This document shows, piece by piece, positions 16,218 to 24,639 of a stretch of 58,119 nucleotides of DNA (the first letter of the stretch is position 1; each line of letters begins with the position of its first letter). Under the pieces are notes generated by a model, which made no database searches, was not told the origin of the DNA, and saw nothing but the letters and a program-made list of their open reading frames with translations. A program made the position numbers and the translations under genes. The stretch is from Acidobacteriota bacterium (lineage in GTDB: Bacteria; Actinomycetota; Acidimicrobiia; Acidimicrobiales; Ilumatobacteraceae), in NCBI GenBank assembly GCA_018969685.1, contig JAGWXX010000004.1, forward strand, positions 1 to 58,119. The letters are read 5' to 3'.

Positions 16218-18242
16218 GTGCCTTCCGACCGCTCGTTGTTCACCGTCCGGGCACCGTTCGCACCCTCGGGGGACCAGCCGGCGGCGATCCGGGGGGTGCT
16301 CGAGCGCTTCGGGCGCGGCGACACGGCGGTGACCCTTGCCGGCGCGACCGGTACCGGGAAGTCCGCGAGCACGGCGTGGGTCATCGAGGCGTTGAACCTG
16401 CCCACGTTGGTGCTCGCGCCGAACAAGGTCCTCGCCGCCCAATTGGCCAGCGAACTGCGCGAACTCCTGCCCGACGCGTACGTGGGGTTTTTCGTCTCGC
16501 ACTTCGCCTACTACCGACCGGAAGCGTACGTGCCTTCCTCGGACACGTTCATCGAGAAGGACTCGGCCGTCGACAGCGAGATCGAGCGTCTCCGGCACGA
16601 AGTCACGGTGAACCTCCTGACTCGTCGGGATGTGGTGGTGGTCGCGTCGGTCTCCGCGATATACGGACTCGGCCGCCCGGAGGAGTATCGCCGCCGGCTG
16701 CTACGGGTCTCCGTCGGCGAGCAGCGTGACCGGGACGAGGTCGTCCGTCACCTCGTCGGCATGGAGTACACCCGGAACGACGTGGTGCTCGAACGCGGAC
16801 GGATCCGCGTTCGCGGCGACGTTCTCGACGTCGTCCCTGCGTCCGGCGAGGACGCCTACCGGATCGAGTTCTTCGGCGACGTCATCGAGTCGCTCGCCGT
16901 CGTCGATCCGGTCTCCGGGATGGTCAGGGAGAGGCCTTCGTCGCTGGTGGTGCCTCCGGCGTCGCATCACGTCTTCGACCCGGCGCTGAAGGAAGCGGTG
17001 CTCGCCGACGTGCGTGCCGAGCTGACCGGACGTCTCGCCGAGCTCGAGGGCGCGGGGCGTCTCCTCGAGGCGCAGCGGCTGCGTCAGCGCACCGAGGAGG
17101 ACATCGAATCCATAGAGACGGTAGGTTTCTGCCGCGGCATCGAGAACTACTCGCGGCATTTCGACCGCCGGGCGGCGGGGCAGCGTCCGTCCTGTCTGCT
17201 GGACTTCTTCTCCGAGGATTTTCTCCTGGTGGTCGACGAGTCGCACGTCACCGTCCCGCAGATCGCGGCGATGTATGAGGGGGACCGTTCCCGGAAGTCC
17301 ACGCTCGTCGAGTACGGGTTCCGGCTCCCGTCCGCGCTCGACAACCGCCCGTTGAAAGCCGACGAGTTCTGGTCGATGGTGCCGAGGGCCCTGCTGCTGT
17401 CGGCGACGCCGGGTCCGTGGGAGGCCGAGGTCTGCGAATCGGGTTTCGTCGACCAGGTCATCCGTCCCACCGGTCTGATCGATCCCGCGGTCACGGTGCT
17501 TCCACAGGAGAACCGTCTCGAGGATCTCCTCTCGCGGATCAGGGACCATGACGGCCGCGGGAACCGCACGCTCGTGACGACCCTGACCAAGAGACAGGCC
17601 GAGCAGCTCACCGAGTTCCTCGCCGCCCAAGGTCTCCGGGTGCGTTATCTCCATTCCGACGTCGACACGGTCTCGCGCATCGCGACGCTCCGTGACCTCC
17701 GGCGCGGCGCTCTCCAGGTCGTCGTCGGTGTGAACCTGCTCCGCGAAGGTCTCGACCTGCCCGAGGTGGGGCTCGTCGCGGTCCTCGACGCGGACGCGCA
17801 GGGGTTCCTTCGTTCGGCGACCTCGCTCGTACAGACGATCGGCCGCGCCGCGCGCAACCCGGAGGGCGAGGTGCTCCTCTACGCGGATGTCATCACCCCG
17901 GCGATGCGGGCCGCGATCGACGAGACCGACCGGAGGCGTCGCATTCAGATCGCGCACAACGAGGCGAACGGGATCGTGCCGACGCGCCTGGTCAAGACCT
18001 TGCGTGACGTCATCGGCGACGCCTCCGGAGGCGTCGCCGATGAGGAGGTCCCCGTCGCCTCGTCGGCTCCCGACACGGTGTCCGACATCCGGTCCCGTCT
18101 CGACGTCGCCCTCGTCGAGATGCGCGAATGCGCAGGCCGTCTCGCGTTCGAGGAGGCGGCCGTCTGGCGAGAGGAGGCGTCCGCGCTGCGCCGGCTGCTC
18201 CTGGAGCTCGAGGATCTCGGGGTCTCGGAACCTGCTCTTTGA
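16218..18242 (+). CDS. uvrB: Excinuclease ABC subunit B (UvrB)
   Basis: UvrB is the damage-verifying helicase-like subunit that loads UvrC. In 674 residues it has the N-terminal FAPSGDQPAAI signature, Walker A GATGTGKS near residue 42, and the beta-hairpin region with YYRPEAYVPSSDTFIEKD. It also has the DESH box (LVVDESHVTVPQI), SATPGPWE, motif VI QTIGRAARN and a C-terminal UVR motif for UvrC contact. Walker A differs slightly from the common GVTGSGKT. The GTG is chosen from family alignment and because it lies 7 bases after CACGGT; the longer frame upstream overlaps the divergent gene's promoter. Confidence 0.95.
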   Translation: MPSDRSLFTVRAPFAPSGDQPAAIRGVLERFGRGDTAVTLAGATGTGKSASTAWVIEALNLPTLVLAPNKVLAAQLASELRELLPDAYVGFFVSHFAYYRPEAYVPSSDTFIEKDSAVDSEIERLRHEVTVNLLTRRDVVVVASVSAIYGLGRPEEYRRRLLRVSVGEQRDRDEVVRHLVGMEYTRNDVVLERGRIRVRGDVLDVVPASGEDAYRIEFFGDVIESLAVVDPVSGMVRERPSSLVVPPASHHVFDPALKEAVLADVRAELTGRLAELEGAGRLLEAQRLRQRTEEDIESIETVGFCRGIENYSRHFDRRAAGQRPSCLLDFFSEDFLLVVDESHVTVPQIAAMYEGDRSRKSTLVEYGFRLPSALDNRPLKADEFWSMVPRALLLSATPGPWEAEVCESGFVDQVIRPTGLIDPAVTVLPQENRLEDLLSRIRDHDGRGNRTLVTTLTKRQAEQLTEFLAAQGLRVRYLHSDVDTVSRIATLRDLRRGALQVVVGVNLLREGLDLPEVGLVAVLDADAQGFLRSATSLVQTIGRAARNPEGEVLLYADVITPAMRAAIDETDRRRRIQIAHNEANGIVPTRLVKTLRDVIGDASGGVADEEVPVASSAPDTVSDIRSRLDVALVEMRECAGRLAFEEAAVWREEASALRRLLLELEDLGVSEPAL

Positions 18243-18334
18243 CAGACGGTTGCCGCCGCCGACGGTCGCTCTCGCTCCGGTCACACCGGAGACCGGTCGT
18301 CGTGACCGGCACCCGAACGGCAAGGAGTATCGAG

Positions 18335-18556
18335 ATGCCTGATTCCACTGGTTCCCGCGTCACCAACCAAGCTGCTGTCGTCGCCGTCCGCGCGACGGTC
18401 GGCAGCGGCTGCTCGGAGGATCTCGCCGTCGAGATCGTCGAAGTCGTGCGCCCACACCTGGAAGCTCCGATCTTCTCGATCGTGAAGGCCCTCCAGAAGG
18501 AGCTCTCCGACGCGCGCGCGGAGATCGCGCGTTTGCAGCAGCCACCGGCGAACTGA
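18335..18556 (+). CDS. Small helical protein of unknown function
   Basis: 73 residues, soluble, starting MPDSTGSRVTNQ. The C-terminal half (IVKALQKELSDARAEIARLQ) has a heptad pattern and may form a short coiled coil. An AAGGAG ribosome site supports the ATG. It lies 92 bases behind uvrB but has no visible link to repair. Confidence 0.65.
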   Translation: MPDSTGSRVTNQAAVVAVRATVGSGCSEDLAVEIVEVVRPHLEAPIFSIVKALQKELSDARAEIARLQQPPAN

Positions 18557-18686
18557 GCCGCGTTTCCGGGGAACCCGGCTACGGGTACGCCGCGCGCCGC
18601 CCGCGCGCACGACATTCGCCAACGCCCGCCCAACCGCAGGGTGTTCGTACCCGGACCGTCGTGCCGCACGTCGTACGGTCGGCAGT

Positions 18687-19139
18687 ATGGGTCACCCCGA
18701 TCTGCAGCTGGTGCTCTCGTTCAAAGGTGTCCTCGAACTGCGCGACAGCGAGGAACTGGTTCGTGTGCGTCTGGGCGCCCGGTCACTCGATCCGCTCGCG
18801 GTTCGTCTCGCCGTCGATTCCCAGGACGGGACGGCGAACTGGGTTTTCGCCCGCGATCTGCTCGTACGGGGTCTGCACGAGTGCGCCGGCGAGGGGTCCG
18901 TGCAGGTCAGGCCGTGTCCGCATCCGTCCCGCCGGGCGATGCTCGACGTCGTCCTCGAGGGTGGGGACGGTTTCGCGCGCCTCCTTCTTCCGCGCGGCCC
19001 GGTCACGCACTTCTTGGATTCCTCCGACGCGTTCACGCACGGGGAGCTCTCCCAGGAGCTCCTGGTGAAGGATCTTGCCGCGGAACTCGCCGATATTCTC
19101 TCCCCGGAGGGCGGCCAGGACCCTTTCGGCGAAGACTGA
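18687..19139 (+). CDS. SsgA/SsgB-family cell division and sporulation regulator
   Basis: 150 residues. The middle of the protein, WVFARDLLVRGLHE, then GSVQVRP and a late FLDSSDAF segment, matches the SsgA-like protein family of actinobacteria. In Streptomyces, SsgB positions FtsZ at sporulation septa; that role is known from the family and not shown here. Length and domain boundaries are normal, with an acidic C-terminal extension (SPEGGQDPFGED). The ATG follows TACGGT by 7 bases, so the mRNA is probably leaderless. Finding this family suggests complex cell division or filamentous growth in the host. Confidence 0.8.
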   Translation: MGHPDLQLVLSFKGVLELRDSEELVRVRLGARSLDPLAVRLAVDSQDGTANWVFARDLLVRGLHECAGEGSVQVRPCPHPSRRAMLDVVLEGGDGFARLLLPRGPVTHFLDSSDAFTHGELSQELLVKDLAAELADILSPEGGQDPFGED

Positions 19140-19366
19140 CGGTCGATTCCCGCGAGTCTGTGGGGTTTCAGCCAGTAGCAGGTTTTGTGCAATCTGTGCG
19201 TTTCGTGCCTGGGCGCATCGGGCGGGAGACGGTGGGGTTCTGACGGTGTGGTTCACGTTCCGGGGCACCGGGGCGGCCTCTCCGGGTCAGATGCCTGGTG
19301 CAGGGGAAGGGATCAACGACCGCACCTTCCGGTCACCTAACCCGGGGAAACCCAAGGAGACATACC

Positions 19367-19738
19367 ATGATCACCCGCACCAAGAAGGCGTTCACCCTTC
19401 TCGAATTGATCGTCGTGTTGCTCGTTCTCGGCATTCTTGCCGCGATCGCAGTCCCGACCTTCAACACCGTGAAGACGAACTCCGCCAAGCGCTCCGCGCA
19501 GACCACCGCTGAGGGCATCGCCCGCAACGCGGATGCCATCGCAGCTTCTTCCGCTGACGGTGGTGCCGTGTCCGGCGCTGACCTGAACACCGCTGTCGGC
19601 GAAGCCGATGTCGAGGGCATCACCGGTTGGACCGGCGCCGCCGACACCGCCTACGACACCGTCATCAGTGGCAACACCATCACCTGCACCTTCACCTTGG
19701 GCTCGTCCACCACGGCGACCTCGGTCAGCTGCGCCTGA
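19367..19738 (+). CDS. Type IV pilin-like prepilin
   Basis: 123 residues with a short basic leader and the class III signal KKAFTLLELIVVLLVLGILA, followed by the usual AIAVPTF. The E at +5 of the mature chain is present, but the residue before the cleavage site is Ala, not the usual Gly. The mature domain is small (about 110 residues) and Ala/Thr/Asp-rich, with one Cys in FTCTF-like context and a second as the penultimate residue, possibly forming a C-terminal disulfide loop. AAGGAG supports the ATG. No assembly genes are nearby, and a strong terminator follows, so it is expressed as a single unit, possibly at a high level. Confidence 0.85.
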   Translation: MITRTKKAFTLLELIVVLLVLGILAAIAVPTFNTVKTNSAKRSAQTTAEGIARNADAIAASSADGGAVSGADLNTAVGEADVEGITGWTGAADTAYDTVISGNTITCTFTLGSSTTATSVSCA

Positions 19739-19785
19739 TCTTCCTGATCAGTTGAGGGCTCAGGTTCGCCTGTAGCTCTCAGGGC

Positions 19786-19834
19786 AAAGCCCCCCGACCC
19801 GTCCCGCGCGAGCGGGAGAATCGGGGGGCTTTTC
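19786..19834. terminator. Strong terminator after the prepilin gene
   Basis: AAAGCCCCCCGA and TCGGGGGGCTTT form a perfect 12-bp stem. A second stem, CCCGCGCGAGCGGG-like, lies inside the loop, and TTTT follows. It may also stop minus-strand transcription from the gene at 19891. Confidence 0.85.
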
Positions 19835-19890
19835 CTGTGTACGGGGAGGATCGGGGGAGGAGTCCCTGCGCAGCGCCCCGGCTCAGTGGC

Positions 19891-20376
19891 TCAGAGCGCG
19901 CCGAGGAGGGTGACGACGAGGAGCGCGCCGACGAGCAGAACGATCAGGCCGATCAGCGCGCTCCTGCGGACTCCCCGTACGGAAGGCCGATGGCCGACGG
20001 TGTTCTCGGTGATGCTCGTGGAACCCCGCAACTGACCCGCGCTGCGCAGCGCGTCCTGGTCGACCTCGTAGAGCCGCACCCGGGGGTCGTCTCCGCGCCC
20101 GCCGCCCAGATCGGCCGGGGTGAATCCGGCGACCCCGTACGCGGGAGGGTTCGCGCTCGTCATCTCACCGAACTGGTTGCGGTACTGCCAGCCGCCGGTG
20201 TCCGGATCGATCGACCACTCCAGACCGTTGTCGTCCCTGGCGATGAGGGTCAGGACCCGCCTCCGTGCCTCCGCCGGAGGGATGCGCCCGGCACGGAAAT
20301 CGGTCATCACGTCGTCGTACGCTGCAGCGATACGGGCCAAGTTCGGGTGCAGGGGACGATCCATCACCTGCAGCAT
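19891..20376 (-). CDS. Uncharacterised protein with N-terminal soluble domain and C-terminal membrane helix
   Basis: 161 residues. The N-terminal ~75 residues contain a compact domain (AAAYDDVMTDFRAGRIPPAEA, then LIARDDNGLEWSIDPDTGGWQYR) whose helix plus W-x-I-D-P-D-T-G-x-W-x-Y-R pattern suggests a small conserved module. A polar linker and a single C-terminal helix (ALIGLIVLLVGALLVVTLLGAL) follow, so it is a tail-anchored protein. The start is uncertain among ATG 20376, GTG 20367 and ATG 20364. It is divergent from sbcD with about 55 bases between them. Family not recognised. Confidence 0.65.
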   Translation of the reverse strand: MLQVMDRPLHPNLARIAAAYDDVMTDFRAGRIPPAEARRRVLTLIARDDNGLEWSIDPDTGGWQYRNQFGEMTSANPPAYGVAGFTPADLGGGRGDDPRVRLYEVDQDALRSAGQLRGSTSITENTVGHRPSVRGVRRSALIGLIVLLVGALLVVTLLGAL

Positions 20377-20430
20377 CGGCCCTGCACGTCTGCGATTGCC
20401 GCTCCGGGCCGCCGGGACACGTTCCTCCCC

Positions 20431-21807
20431 GTGAGCACCGCCCCGCTTCCCCACGACCCGGATCGCGCGTCCACGACGTTCCGTCTCGGTCACCTCTCCG
20501 ACACGCACATCGGGTACGAGGCGTACAAGGCGCTCAGCGCCTCCGGGGAGAACCAGCGCAGCGTCGACGTCGCCAAGGCGTTCGTCACCGCCGTCAGCGA
20601 GATCGTCGAGTCCGATCCGCCGCTCGTCATCCATTCCGGCGACCTCGCCGACCGCACCGTCATCCCGATCCGCCTCATCCTCCTCATCCGTCAGCAGCTC
20701 CAACGTCTCGCCGGCATCCGTCCTGACGGCACGCGCCGCCAGGTGGTCCTGCTGGCCGGGAATCACGAGCTCCCGCGCCAGCGCAAGGAGGCGTGCTTCC
20801 TCCATCTCTTCGACGGTCTTCCTGGTGTGCAGGTCGTGACCCGGGACTACACCCAGCTGCGCTTCCCCGACAGCGGGATCTCCGCCGGCCGTGACCCGCT
20901 CCTCGAGGACGTCGTGGTGCACGCCCTGCCGCACGACGCGCTCAAGACCACCGATTTCGATCTCGTCCGTCCGCTCCCCGGTACGGTCAACATCCTCACC
21001 GCGCACGGTGTCGCCGGCGGCAGCGAGCTCTACCTCCGCTCGCTCGGCCGCGAGTTCACCATCCCGACCGAGGTGCTCGCCCGTGCCTGGGAGTACGGCG
21101 CTCTCGGTCACTGGCACAAGCAGGGCCCCGTCCCCTTGATGGCCACCGGGGCCGGTGCCGACACCGAGAAGGGTCGCGTCTGGTACGCCGGCTCGAGTGA
21201 GAACATGGGTTTCGGCGACCTCAAGGAGAACGGCACCCGCCGTGGCTGGCTGAACGTCACCGTCCGCGCCGGTCGAGACCCGGTCGTCGAGCGTCGTTTC
21301 GTTCCCATCCGTTCGATGCTCCGACTCCCCGTCCTCGACGGGAAGGGTCTCGATCCGAACGCGATCACCGACGCGCTCGTCGAGCGCGTCCGCGCCGCGT
21401 CCACCAGCGGGGCGGTCGTCGGACAGATCGTCGAGAACGTGCCACGAGACGTCTGGTCGCTCGTCGACGTGGCCAAGGTCCGCAGCAGCGCCGGTGACGC
21501 CCTGCACTACGAGGTCTCGCTCCGGTCGCGCCAACGCGAGATCGCCAAGGACGGCGAGGCGCCGGCCAAGCCGCTCGCCCGCGGTCTCGGCGACGTCGAG
21601 GCGGTACTCGTCGAGCGGGCCAACGAACTCCTCGCCGAGCACGAACGCGAGGGCGCGCTCGTCCTGGCGCGCGAGCTCCTCGCCCTCGAGCTCGAACGGA
21701 CGGCGTCAGCCGATGCATCGGTCGCCGCGGAGACCCTCGAGGAGTCGACAGCGGAGGCCGTCGTCGACGGGAAACAGGCAGACGAGTCGAAGGTGGTCGT
21801 GTCATGA
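20431..21807 (+). CDS. sbcD: SbcD/Mre11-like DNA double-strand-break nuclease
   Basis: 458 residues. The metallophosphatase motifs of Mre11/SbcD are in order: SDTHIG near residue 22, SGDLAD near 70, GNHE near 112, TAHGVAGG and GHWHKQ near 227. The capping and C-terminal regions are acidic and helical, as expected for contact with SbcC. With SbcC it processes hairpins and broken DNA ends. The GTG gives a normal N-terminus; the open frame upstream is a shadow over the divergent gene. The stop overlaps the sbcC start, so the two are translationally coupled. Confidence 0.9.
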   Translation: MSTAPLPHDPDRASTTFRLGHLSDTHIGYEAYKALSASGENQRSVDVAKAFVTAVSEIVESDPPLVIHSGDLADRTVIPIRLILLIRQQLQRLAGIRPDGTRRQVVLLAGNHELPRQRKEACFLHLFDGLPGVQVVTRDYTQLRFPDSGISAGRDPLLEDVVVHALPHDALKTTDFDLVRPLPGTVNILTAHGVAGGSELYLRSLGREFTIPTEVLARAWEYGALGHWHKQGPVPLMATGAGADTEKGRVWYAGSSENMGFGDLKENGTRRGWLNVTVRAGRDPVVERRFVPIRSMLRLPVLDGKGLDPNAITDALVERVRAASTSGAVVGQIVENVPRDVWSLVDVAKVRSSAGDALHYEVSLRSRQREIAKDGEAPAKPLARGLGDVEAVLVERANELLAEHEREGALVLARELLALELERTASADASVAAETLEESTAEAVVDGKQADESKVVVS

Positions 21808-24116
21808 TCAAGTCGCTGCACGCGGTGAACTTCCGCAGACACGCCGACCTGGACCTGCGCTTCGACGACGATCGTCAGCTGGTGCTCATCGCCGGTGCGA
21901 ACGGCGTCGGGAAGAGCTCGATCCTCGAGGCGATCACGTTCGCCCTCTGGGGCGAGGGTCGCCACGGACGCCGCAACCTCGACACCCTGGTGCGTCGCGG
22001 CGCCGAGTTCGAGGGGATGAGCGTCGAGCTCACCTTCACGATCGCCGACGAGACCTACCGGGTGCACCGCCGCCGTGACGGCAAGAGCGTGACCGCGGTC
22101 CTCTACGCCAACGACATCCCGTTAGTCGAAGGCCCCCAGGCGGTGACCTCCGAGATCGCCTCGCTGCTCGGCATGGACGCCGCCGGGTTCCGTCTCGCCG
22201 TCATCGCCCAGCAGAAGGACCTCGACGGTCTCGCCAGCCTTCGTCCGGCAGAAAGGGCGCAGATGGTCACCCGTCTGCTGCGCCTCGACGCGCTCACTGC
22301 CGCTCGTAACGTCGCCGCCGCCAGATTCCGCTCCGAACGCGACATCGCCGCGGCGTTGCGCGGCGCCGACCCCGAAGAGCAGCTCCTCGCGCTCGCCGAG
22401 GCGCGCGACGCGCTCTCCTCGGTCGAGATCGAGATCAACCAGAGCCGCAGCGCGCTCGCCGCGTACGACGAGGTGCTCCTGGCGAACGCCGACGTCGAGG
22501 AACGCTGGAACGCCGCCGCGCGCGACGTCGCCCGCCTCGAGGGCGCGCTCGCCCAGCTGGAGGCTCGGCGTCTCGTCCTGCAGCGCAGCCTCGACGCCCT
22601 CGTGATCCCCGACGTCATCGCATCCGTCGTCGATCTCGACGGTCTTCCCGAGGAGCTCGCCGCCCTCGAGCGCGACGTCGCCCGCGGCGAGGCTCTCTCC
22701 CAGAACCTGCGTCAACGGGAAGTCGCCGCCGAGGAGCTCGAGCGGGTCATCGCCCGACTCGAGGAGATCGAGGCTCGTCAGCGGGTGCTCGCCGCCTACG
22801 ACGTAGCCGTCGCCGAAAATGATCTCGCGGGTGTCCGGGCGCGCCGCGGCGAGCTCGACGCTCGTTTCAACGAGCTCCGTCTCACCCTCGGTTCCCTCCA
22901 GGGTTCCGCAGCAGCGCTCCGCGAGCGCCTCGAGGACGCCGTCGATCTCGGGGTCGAGTGCGACCTCTGCGGTCAGGACGTGAGCGAGGAGCACCGTCTC
23001 TCCCACGCCGACCGTCTCGCCGGCGAGCTCGCCGCCCTCGACATGCGTATCGAGGAGGTCAAGGACGAGGGGCGGAAGGTCGCCGAGGCAGTCGACGAGC
23101 TCCGTGTCGCCGACGACGAGGCGCAGCGCGCTCTCGAGGAGGCCCGGAACGCGCTCGCCGAGACCGATCGTCTCGCCAAGGAGGTCGCCGACCTCGAGCG
23201 CAGACAGGGCATCTACTCCGGGCAGCTCGAGCGTCTCGACGTTACGCCGGTCGATCTCGACGCGCTCGTGTCTCGTCGCGAGGAGATCACCGAGATGCTC
23301 TCGCGCTCGGCCGAGCACACCCGTCAGGTAGAGGCCAGGAGCGCGGCGTTGACCCGCCACAAGGCGCTCGCGGAGGAGGCGCGCACCCTCGACGAGGAGA
23401 TCCGCGCCCACGCCGACGATCTCGCCCGGGTCCGTCCCGACGCCGATCTCACCGAACGTCACCGTCTCCGCGCCTCTGCCGTCGAACGGCGCGCCGCCGA
23501 GTCGGAGATGCTTCGTCATTGGGAGACCGAGGATGCCGTGGTACGCACCCGGATCGCGGGTCTCGAGGAGCGTATCGAAGAGGCCCGCTCGCAGGATGCG
23601 CGCCGCCAGACGCACCAGCAGGCCGCGCTCCACGCCGCGGCGGCGGCCCGTCTGCTCGGCGACGTCTCCGAACGTCTCGCGGTGCAGATCCGCCCGTCCC
23701 TCGAGGGCGCGGTCTCCTCGCTGCTCGCCACGATGAGCGAGGGCAGGTTCGCCGCGGTCAGGATCTCCGACGAGTACACGATCACCGTCGAGGATGACGG
23801 ACGTTTCCGTCCTCTCGGGGAGCTCTCCGGCGGGGAGATCGACCTGGTCGCTCTCGCCGTTCGCCTCGCCCTCGCCCAGGTGGTCTCCGAACGTCACGGT
23901 TCCGGTGGTCCGGGGTTCCTCATCCTCGACGAGTGCTTCGCCAGTCAGGACAGCCAGCGCCGTCAGTCGATCCTCGCGGCGCTGCGCAATCTGCGCGACG
24001 TCTACTCGCAGATCTTCCTCATCAGTCACGTCGAGAACATCGAGGATTCCGCCGACATGGTCGTCTCGGTGGTCACCGACGAGACGCGCAGCGAGACCGA
24101 GGTGCTCGTCTCGTGA
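21804..24116 (+). CDS. sbcC: SbcC/Rad50-like SMC-family ATPase
   Basis: 770 residues, shorter than the 850-1050 usual for SbcC, with shortened coiled coils. Walker A GANGVGKSS is at 31-39 and a Q-loop-like VIAQQKD follows. A zinc-hook CDLC is at 386-389, the signature ELSGGEIDLVALAVR near 676, and Walker B FLILDECFASQD near 706. The stretches between are long heptad-rich coiled coils. It forms the ATP-driven DNA-tethering partner of SbcD, and the overlapping ATGA fixes the start. All catalytic motifs are intact, so the protein should be functional despite its compact arms. Confidence 0.92.
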   Translation: MIKSLHAVNFRRHADLDLRFDDDRQLVLIAGANGVGKSSILEAITFALWGEGRHGRRNLDTLVRRGAEFEGMSVELTFTIADETYRVHRRRDGKSVTAVLYANDIPLVEGPQAVTSEIASLLGMDAAGFRLAVIAQQKDLDGLASLRPAERAQMVTRLLRLDALTAARNVAAARFRSERDIAAALRGADPEEQLLALAEARDALSSVEIEINQSRSALAAYDEVLLANADVEERWNAAARDVARLEGALAQLEARRLVLQRSLDALVIPDVIASVVDLDGLPEELAALERDVARGEALSQNLRQREVAAEELERVIARLEEIEARQRVLAAYDVAVAENDLAGVRARRGELDARFNELRLTLGSLQGSAAALRERLEDAVDLGVECDLCGQDVSEEHRLSHADRLAGELAALDMRIEEVKDEGRKVAEAVDELRVADDEAQRALEEARNALAETDRLAKEVADLERRQGIYSGQLERLDVTPVDLDALVSRREEITEMLSRSAEHTRQVEARSAALTRHKALAEEARTLDEEIRAHADDLARVRPDADLTERHRLRASAVERRAAESEMLRHWETEDAVVRTRIAGLEERIEEARSQDARRQTHQQAALHAAAAARLLGDVSERLAVQIRPSLEGAVSSLLATMSEGRFAAVRISDEYTITVEDDGRFRPLGELSGGEIDLVALAVRLALAQVVSERHGSGGPGFLILDECFASQDSQRRQSILAALRNLRDVYSQIFLISHVENIEDSADMVVSVVTDETRSETEVLVS

Positions 24117-24156
24117 ACGAGCATCTCCGCGTCTCGACGACCCCGTCAACCCGCCC

Positions 24157-24177
24157 GGAAAAAGCGGTTGCTTTTCC
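24157..24177 (+). terminator. Hairpin after sbcC
   Basis: GGAAAAAGC-ggtt-GCTTTTCC forms an 8-bp stem with one bulged A, 40 bases behind the sbcC stop. It overlaps the -35 region proposed for the next gene, so both calls cannot be fully right. Confidence 0.4.
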
Positions 24178-24194
24178 GCCGCGACCCGGACAGT
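24168..24194 (+). promoter_or_regulatory. Candidate promoter of the whiB-like gene
   Basis: TTGCTT and GACAGT are 15 bases apart, one fewer than the common spacing here. The leader would be about 75 bases and ends in AAAGGAGCACG before the ATG. Confidence 0.4.
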
Positions 24195-24273
24195 ACCGGC
24201 CGGATCGCGACACCACGATCTCCCGGACCGACCGGGAAGCGACAAACCCGACCAACGAAAAAGGAGCACGTGT

Positions 24274-24630
24274 ATGACTACGAACGCCGGGGCCATGGAC
24301 CTGAGTTTTCTCGGGAGCGATGACGATCTGTGGTTGGACGAGGCCGCCTGCGCCGGCCTGCCGATCGAGTCGTTCTTCGTCCAGGCGGGCCACATCATCG
24401 ACGAGGAGGTGCTCAACGTCTGCCGCGCCTGCCCGGTGCGTCTCGACTGCCTCAAGCACGCCTACAACCCCGATCTCAACATCACCGGCGGGTATTTCGG
24501 GGGGATGTCCCCCGGGCAGCGCCGCGAGATGTCCTACGCCGATGCGGTGGCGTTCTGCGCGACCGACGTCGTGGTCTCCCCCGCGGCCGAGGAACCGGCG
24601 CTCGACGCCGAGCCGGTCATCTACAGCTGA
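24274..24630 (+). CDS. WhiB-family iron-sulfur transcription factor
   Basis: 118 residues. Four cysteines (ACAGL, then CRACPVRLDC) match the WhiB [4Fe-4S] site, and the turn GYFGGMSPGQRR corresponds to the usual GVWGG motif followed by basic residues. WhiB proteins bind the principal sigma factor and respond to redox or NO. A good ribosome site, AAGGAG, precedes the ATG. The C-terminal tail is acidic and longer than in minimal members. WhiB proteins are restricted to actinobacteria and their phages, which anchors the taxonomic call. Confidence 0.92.
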   Translation: MTTNAGAMDLSFLGSDDDLWLDEAACAGLPIESFFVQAGHIIDEEVLNVCRACPVRLDCLKHAYNPDLNITGGYFGGMSPGQRREMSYADAVAFCATDVVVSPAAEEPALDAEPVIYS

Positions 24631-24639
24631 GCGTTGCTT

